NCBI GenBank assembly: GCA_028023455.1
Contig: JAQFVV010006848.1
Span: 1 to 64,000, forward strand
Length of the DNA: 64,000 nt
Direction: 5' to 3'
Origin: Epiperipatus broadwayi
Lineage: Eukaryota > Onychophora > Udeonychophora > Euonychophora > Peripatidae
The stretch's first letter is position 1. Every line of letters starts with the position of its first letter. Below are positions 58,716-64,000 of the stretch, piece by piece. The position numbers and the translations under genes are program-made. The notes below the pieces were generated by a model. That model saw nothing but the letters and a program-made list of their open reading frames with translations. It ran no database searches and was not told the DNA's origin.

Positions 58716-59815
58716 TTCTGAGCACATAAGTATTGGATTAATGTATCTTTGAAGCAGATTGGATTGTTTCTGGTTTTAAAAACTGCTATTATCCTATTCT
58801 TTTGCAAAACAAAGTTGTTTAATGTGTGCAGCCATATGTAGTCTTTTCTCATTATTTGTATTCTGATAAAGAAATAATGGAATTGTTACCATGACAATAT
58901 TAATAAATTTCTTTATTTTGTACTCAATCATTGTAAAAGATCGGGCAGTCGATAAGTCGATCTCTACTCCTTCACACTTTCTAAATATTAGAAACAAATA
59001 ATTACAGTATATTCTATTTATTTATAGGCATATAATAAATAAGCTTACAGTTAATGTAAATTTCTTGCCACATTCATTTGCCTATATGACCATTTATTTG
59101 TATTGTTTTACTGTATATTTGTGTGGGAGATGGTGATCTGGACCAACTGATGAGTACCAGTTCAGCACAAAATGCATATACTGGGGATCATTTATCTTTT
59201 ATACATCTATGTGGTGATGTGCATCAGTTGTATAAGATAGATTGGATAGATATAGGAAAGTTTAAAGTTCGAGTTCAAGTCCCTTATAATTAAATTGCCA
59301 TCAGTAAACTATACTTTAATAGTTTTTGTTGCTAATATATTTTTACAAAAGTTATCCCAGAAATTCAGCTTTCTATAAGAAGCTTTCAAGTGTTATCATT
59401 TTTGTTATGTTTATTTAACTTATCTCTATTTTACTTTTAAGTAATGAACCCTGTATTATGTAATCATTTTTAAAAGTCTATTTGTAAATAAACATTTCAG
59501 AAAACATTATAAATATATTTGTGTGAATATTAATATTTTTATACAATTCAATACTATCCTTTTACTTTTGTTTCATGCAAAATCATTCGTTTACATTTTT
59601 TTAATTTTTATTTCTAAAATAAGCCAAAAATACATCTTAGGAATTATTTACTTTTTTCAAGAGTATTTACCAAATTATTCAAGAATGAATGATGGAGTAA
59701 AGATTGTGTAGCAGAAAATGGTGATACACAAATGAATATGTGGTTAAGTTTTATAAAAAATATATACTAATTGTTCAAAAATATTACCAAATTCATCACT
59801 TCCTTTATTTTGCTG
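58716..59815 (+). repeat. Tandem ~2.5-3 kb unit, partial copy 3
   Basis: Only the upstream modules are present: ATAAGTATTGGATTAATGTA (58,727), CCAGAAATTCAGCTTTC (59,355), a CATGCAAAATCATTCGTTTA block (59,573) and GAGTAAAGATTGTGTAGCAG (59,695). A dispersed repeat (59,126-59,285) interrupts it. It fades at about 59,815. Confidence 0.6.
59126..59285 (+). repeat. Dispersed repeat (GATCTGGACCAACTGATG family), copy 3
   Basis: It matches 12,848-13,010 over about 120 bp. It is absent from copies 1 and 2 of the array at the equivalent place, so it is an insertion. Its 3' part has GTTCGAGTTCAAGTCCC, which resembles a B box, but no A box was placed. Confidence 0.65.
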
Positions 59816-59837
59816 TAATATCTTTATATATATATAT

Positions 59838-60060
59838 AATGCAATTTATCTAATCTGCTTTGAACACTTCAAACCTTTTATTGTACATATATGCATACTC
59901 AATCTTACTTTGGACCATCCTGCTGTCTTCTTCAGAAATTAAAGTAAATGTGGCCCTGAAGAAGAATGCAGGACAGTCAAAACTATGATTGTATGTGCAT
60001 ATAAGTACAATAAATGTTTTTTGATGAAAAGTGTTCAAAGTAGATTGGATAAATTGCATT
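59838..60060. mobile_element. 223-bp foldback with Penelope-type ribozyme-like arms
   Basis: The left and right arms are inverted copies of about 100 bp with small indels: AATGCAATTTATCTAATCTG at 59,838 against AGATTGGATAAATTGCATT at 60,042, and CCTGCTGTCTTCTTCAG (59,919) against CTGAAGAAGAATGCAGG (59,957). Each arm, read outward, has CTGAAGAAG, a short stem-loop, CAAA(A), then CAATAAA. This is the arrangement of the hammerhead region in Penelope-like element terminal repeats (CTGAAGA..GAAAC..CAATAAA), except that GAAA is CAAA. The element sits at a (TA)n tract. Confidence 0.65.
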
Positions 60061-61594
60061 TACTAATTGTTATGTTTATGCAAGATTATAACAAACATAC
60101 TGTCATAAAATGCATACAAATATTTATTAAGCCAAACAAATTTAAAATAGTATATTTACAATATATACAATCTTATACCTTTGCCTGATATTGTTGACAC
60201 TGTATAGCAGTTGGTTTGTGTGCAACTATTTGTATAAGGGATATGAGGCCACCTTCTATGTTCAGCTATGACTTCCAACTGTTTTCAGCTATGACTTCCA
60301 ACTGTTCTGTGATCTTGCCTCATGTCTAAATTAGTTGTAGATGCTTCCAGTTCTAACGTGATCTTGTCTAACTGCTTTACCCATACAGTGGAGATAACAT
60401 ATATTTTGCCATTTAGATCTGACAGCAAATTATTGTTGATTTCCTTAACTCAACTGATTATTTATTGTCAGATTCCCTTCCATAATGAAAGCAATCAGAT
60501 TCATTGAGCATCATTATACCTTGGTCTCTTACTGTCATTGGCTATGTGTTATCAGATCATACATTTTATTGGTCTTTGGAAATGAATGCTAAATCCAATT
60601 GAGATAAGAAGGAAACAAGATAATCAGAAAGAATGGAAGAATCTATTCCAAAATTCTGGAATGGCAATATAAAATAAAATGACTGTATTAATAAAAAAAT
60701 ATTGATTCAACTTTCAAATCCCAAATTATTATTAATATATCCCAGCAATTGGATACCAATCTGCAGTGTCCTATATATTAAAAAGTATATGGGCTATCAT
60801 TAAAGTCATTGTGTACACATTAGCAGGAGAGTGATTATTGACTATCAAGGCAATCAAATATCACTCTTGGAGCAGTAAGACATAAAGTTACTATGCCTAG
60901 TAAAATAATTTATTTAACTCTTGTTATGTCTCTTAGTAAGCATAGTAATTCATTTACTTGGGCTTTACAGTGATTAAAGTAAACTGTTTCACAAAAATAA
61001 AAATCCAAAAGAAACTACTTAAAAGTAATTGATAGTAAACTAGATTTGAACTTTAGGACAATCATTGAAAATATAAATAATAAAATGCAGATCACTCAAA
61101 TCCTATGCTGTAAATTTAAGGGAATCACCAAATTGATTTTAAAAGCTGTAACCAAATTAAAATTTCAAACAGGTGGATCAAACAGCAGATGGACAGCAGC
61201 ACTACAGTCACAGACACCAGCTAAGGTTGAATTATACATCACCAGTTGGCAGTGAAGCCAACAGCAAAGATTCATCAGCCAGCGGTGATGAGTCAACAAC
61301 ATTCAAAGTTTCCAGCTCTATAAAAACACTGGACCTGCTAATAAAGACACTGAACCTGATGAAACCAGAACCTGATGAAACCAGAAATCAAACAAGGCAA
61401 CCCTCACAGCATCTGAAATGACAAGTCTTATATTGTTCATTTGCATCACATGTCCAATCCAACAATAGTGTTGGTTTGCAATAGTAGATTCTATACTACC
61501 ATATCCAGCAAATTGAAAAAAAAAATTGATTGGTTTTATAATTTTGCCATTCTATTTTTAGAATTTTAGAGAATACCTTCATATAAAATTTTTG
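60061..61594. other. Unassigned stretch
   Basis: A 23-bp tandem duplication (TTCAGCTATGACTTCCAACT...) lies at 60,261-60,306. The open frames at 61,046-61,255 and 61,173-61,421 are less AT-driven than average (residues such as SPVGSEANSKDSSASGDEST) but match no family I know; the second has a 17-bp internal repeat (AACCTGATGAAACCAGA). Confidence 0.4.
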
Positions 61595-61701
61595 TTAAGC
61601 CTTTATATTATATCCATAAGAACTCCAGGTCTCACATCCATACAATAAATTAGATAAAATGATAGCTCTATATATACCTAATTTAGTTGTAATAGTTATA
61701 T
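61595..61701 (-). pseudogene. LINE reverse transcriptase C-terminal fragment
   Basis: The minus-strand frame reads NITITTKLGIYRAIILSNLL followed by YGCETWSSYGYNIKA. This matches the post-catalytic segment of CR1/jockey-like or R2-like RTs (K..IYRA.VL..LLYG.ETW). Only about 35 residues are recognisable, and the frame then breaks. Upstream on the same strand come a triplet repeat and a 5S-like copy, so the fragment could be the tail of a composite element. Confidence 0.65.
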
Positions 61702-61777
61702 TACCATCATCATCAACACCATTATTACTACTATTATTACTACTATTAATAATAGTAATAATAATCATCATCATCAT
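61702..61777. repeat. Degenerate (ATT)/(ATC) triplet repeat
   Basis: An imperfect trinucleotide repeat (CATCATCAACACCATTATTA and onward) lies between the LINE fragment and the sequence linked to the 5S-like copy. It may be the 3' tail of a SINE on the minus strand. Confidence 0.8.
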
Positions 61778-61902
61778 TAAATAGTTTATTGCTCAGGAAT
61801 TTATACAGTTTGAATACTAGAAGAGATGTAAGAGGATCATGGTCAATGGAACTTGAACTTCAAAGTCTGCCACTCTATCATTGCATCAAACCACACAAGA
61901 TA

Positions 61903-62014
61903 GACCTGTAGCACTCTGGATTTCTGATGGTCATCCATCCAAATACTAACCGAATCTAATATTGCTTAACTTCTTCGATTAGATGAGAATAGTGTGTTCG
62001 TGTAATATCGTTGC
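61903..62014 (-). pseudogene. 5S rRNA-like sequence (5S pseudogene or 5S-derived SINE head)
   Basis: The reverse complement aligns over nearly its full length (~112 of ~120 nt) with animal 5S rRNA. The conserved 3' half is clearest: on the plus strand, CATCCATCCAAATACTAACC (compare CCATCCAAGTACTAACC in reverse-complement 5S), then TTGCTTAACTTCTTCGATTA and GATGAGAA, and the ends GTAGCACTC and GTAATATCGTTGC. The internal promoter region is mutated (AGCTTCCGAGATC-type block reads AACTTCTTCGATT). The number of substitutions rules out a working gene. It is followed on the minus strand by ~125 bp and a triplet repeat, which fits a 5S-headed SINE (SINE3-like). Confidence 0.78.
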
Positions 62015-64000
62015 AAAACATTATCTACACACTCGTAATTTAATATAAATCTAAATTGAAATTCAAGTATTATTTTTTATATTGTTTTTATTGTGAAAAT
62101 ACTTGAGAGCTTAATAAAATTATATATTATAATGGAATAAGTACATGCCGTTGCATTTCTTTCAAATAAAAGTGGAAAAATATATAATCACCTTCAAGTA
62201 GAAATATATGTATAAAAAAAAGAGAATTTAATAATTTTATTTGAATTGATATATATAATGTACAGATGGCAAACTAATTATATTCCGTAAAGTTTAAAAT
62301 CTAAAAACAAGATTGTTTTAATATAAAATAATTTTTTTTTAAACAATGCTGTTAATTAGTTATTTTAATCTTAGAATGGAAATGATTTTCTAAATTGATG
62401 TAATTGCAAACAGATCCTTGGCATAAAGTGAGATAATAGATAAATTAAAAAAATACTAGTGATAAAAATTTTGAGTTCCCGCTCTAAAGAAAGCTGACCA
62501 ATAACAATGGAAATAAGCACACGGTCCACAGAGAAAAGTCAAACCAGGTAAGATCTTTCCTGTAATTTGCTGATAAGAGTTCAAAAAGATATAAAAAGAA
62601 AACTTTGAAGTTGAGATTCAGATTTGGATTGCTCTTGCTGATTGCATGTTATTGAAATATATTTATAAGAGTATTGAGGATCTCTAAAATATAGGTGTCA
62701 GCAATAATTTACGTTTCCCATGTTTGCAGCAGCTGAAGCGGTCTCCAGAGTATGACGGTTCCGGAAAATGGCCAGCGACGGACTTGTCTCCAGCTACGAC
62801 GGACTTCAATAAAACTTTGTATTCTATCAAGAACTACCATGACGGACTTCAATAAATCTACAGCATTGGAAAGTATGAACTTTTGCTTTAAATGAACTTT
62901 ACTTTTATAAAACAAACTTTTCCAAATAGTAATTTTAAACATCACTTAATTTTTAAAACAAATCTTCTATCTGACTAAAATTTAAATTATTTGTTATATT
63001 TTCTTTTAATATGTTTAATATCATTTCCATTCTCGTAATTTCTTTTAAATTGTTAATTTAAAATAGGTGTAAATGGCTGCATAGATTCGTAAGATTGTTA
63101 GTTTAAGTGTGTTAATTTTGGGGCTAATTGTTTCTAACTTAGATCAGTGCTTGTGGATAGATGTACGGATGTTTTATGTCAATGTAATTAGAGTATGTGC
63201 ATTGGATATTCGTTCGCTTGTATCGCGTTAGCATACAGGGCATAATACCCACCTGAACGCATGACCCAAAAGTGTAATCATCGTTGTCAGTGGTCGTAAA
63301 CGTATTTCCTACGCCATTGATTTTCTTAACTCTGACTGGGAAAGTAAGCCAGCAAAGACCGCTATTCTTTTTTGCAGAGCATCTCTTCTCTATATATTTC
63401 AAATAATTTCGTTCTTGTATCATGGGGAAGATGCTCATTCCTTCCCTCCATGATTCTTTATTTCTCAAATAATATCATGCTATAGACGTAAATTCCTGTT
63501 AGCATGGTTGTGTTATGCTAATAATCTCATTTTGCATTGGTCACATCGGTATATCAGTAAACTAGCGTTGGTTTAAATGCGAGATTTTTGGCCTAAGGTT
63601 AAAAGGGATTGGGTTGATTATTGCATAATCTAAGTAGCATGTTAACGCTTATTAAAATATTAAAATGTATTTAAATCTATTAAACACTTCCATTTGTGCG
63701 TAGAATTCAAGTCAAATATATTCATTAGTTAATTTAATTTTTCAGAATTTTTTTTTTAATGTGTGTGTGCGTAATAGTAAAATGTTTGTTGGATTAATTT
63801 TAGCTGTCACTTATTTTATATATTTTATTAATAATATTTAAAATTCAGAATTAGAAATTTGAATGTACGGTGTGATGCTTTAACCTCAGCTTTTCCTTGA
63901 GTTAGTGACTGGTACTTTCGGTTCGATAAAAGAGTAATCTCTCCCGTGCGTATCTGCCTACTGTATAAATTTTCCATGTTAAAATGGCCTGATACCGCAC
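62015..64000. other. Unassigned stretch with a small GC-rich repeat
   Basis: GACGGACTTCAATAAA occurs twice (62,798-62,813 and 62,841-62,856), with a related GCGACGGACTTG at 62,774, in a GC-richer patch of about 150 bp. A 109-codon minus-strand frame at 63,139-63,468 is more balanced in composition than most but has no motif that I recognise. The last ~150 bp is again less AT-rich. No gene is supported. Confidence 0.4.

Noticed and set aside
61903-62014. A working 5S rRNA gene
   Set aside because: Too many substitutions, including in the internal control region, and no T-run terminator in place on the minus strand.

Overview
This is a roughly 70% A+T window of an animal nuclear genome, and almost everything recognisable in it is mobile or repetitive DNA. 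There is no bacterial gene packing, and long ORFs are rare and belong to retroelements. The retroelement mix (RTE-type LINE, Tx1/L1-like LINEs with a C-terminal zinc knuckle, a Ty3/gypsy element, a Penelope-like element with a GIY-YIG domain, a 5S-like copy, a tRNA-derived SINE) fits an invertebrate. The RTE and gypsy proteins look most like arthropod elements to me, but the species cannot be resolved by eye. I found no host protein-coding gene I can defend.

Layout. 0-11 kb: decayed LINE fragments, a foldback MITE (3.4 kb), a LINE C-terminus (6 kb), a tRNA-like SINE (7.1 kb), and a ~455-bp tandem repeat cluster (8.9-10.4 kb) whose units carry a type I hammerhead ribozyme motif. 11-18 kb: AT-rich DNA, a diverged ~381-bp relative of the same repeat (14.7-15.2 kb) and an LTR-like remnant. 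18.2-23.7 kb (minus): a nearly complete gypsy element, with gag, protease, RT, RNase H and integrase, broken by a few stops and frameshifts. 24-34 kb: minisatellites, long (TA)n tracts and little else. 34.1-39.7 kb (minus): a Penelope-like element remnant joined to a LINE that is itself split by a 2.2-kb LTR-like insertion. 42.9-45.9 kb (plus): a full-length-looking but broken RTE LINE. 46.9-59.8 kb: a decayed tandem array of a 2.5-3 kb unit carrying a fossil RT segment, interrupted by a second hammerhead-repeat cluster (50-51 kb) and a LINE (51-54.8 kb). 59.8-64 kb: a 220-bp foldback with Penelope-style ribozyme-like arms, a 5S rRNA-like copy, and unassigned sequence.

Most interesting system. 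The 455-bp repeat occurs in tandem and inverted units at three places, and a diverged 381-bp relative makes a fourth. Two units keep the complete conserved hammerhead core with a two-part stem I. This is the organisation of metazoan retrozymes, which are thought to be moved by Penelope-like retroelements, and a Penelope-like remnant lies in the same window. The coexistence is seen; the functional link is inference.
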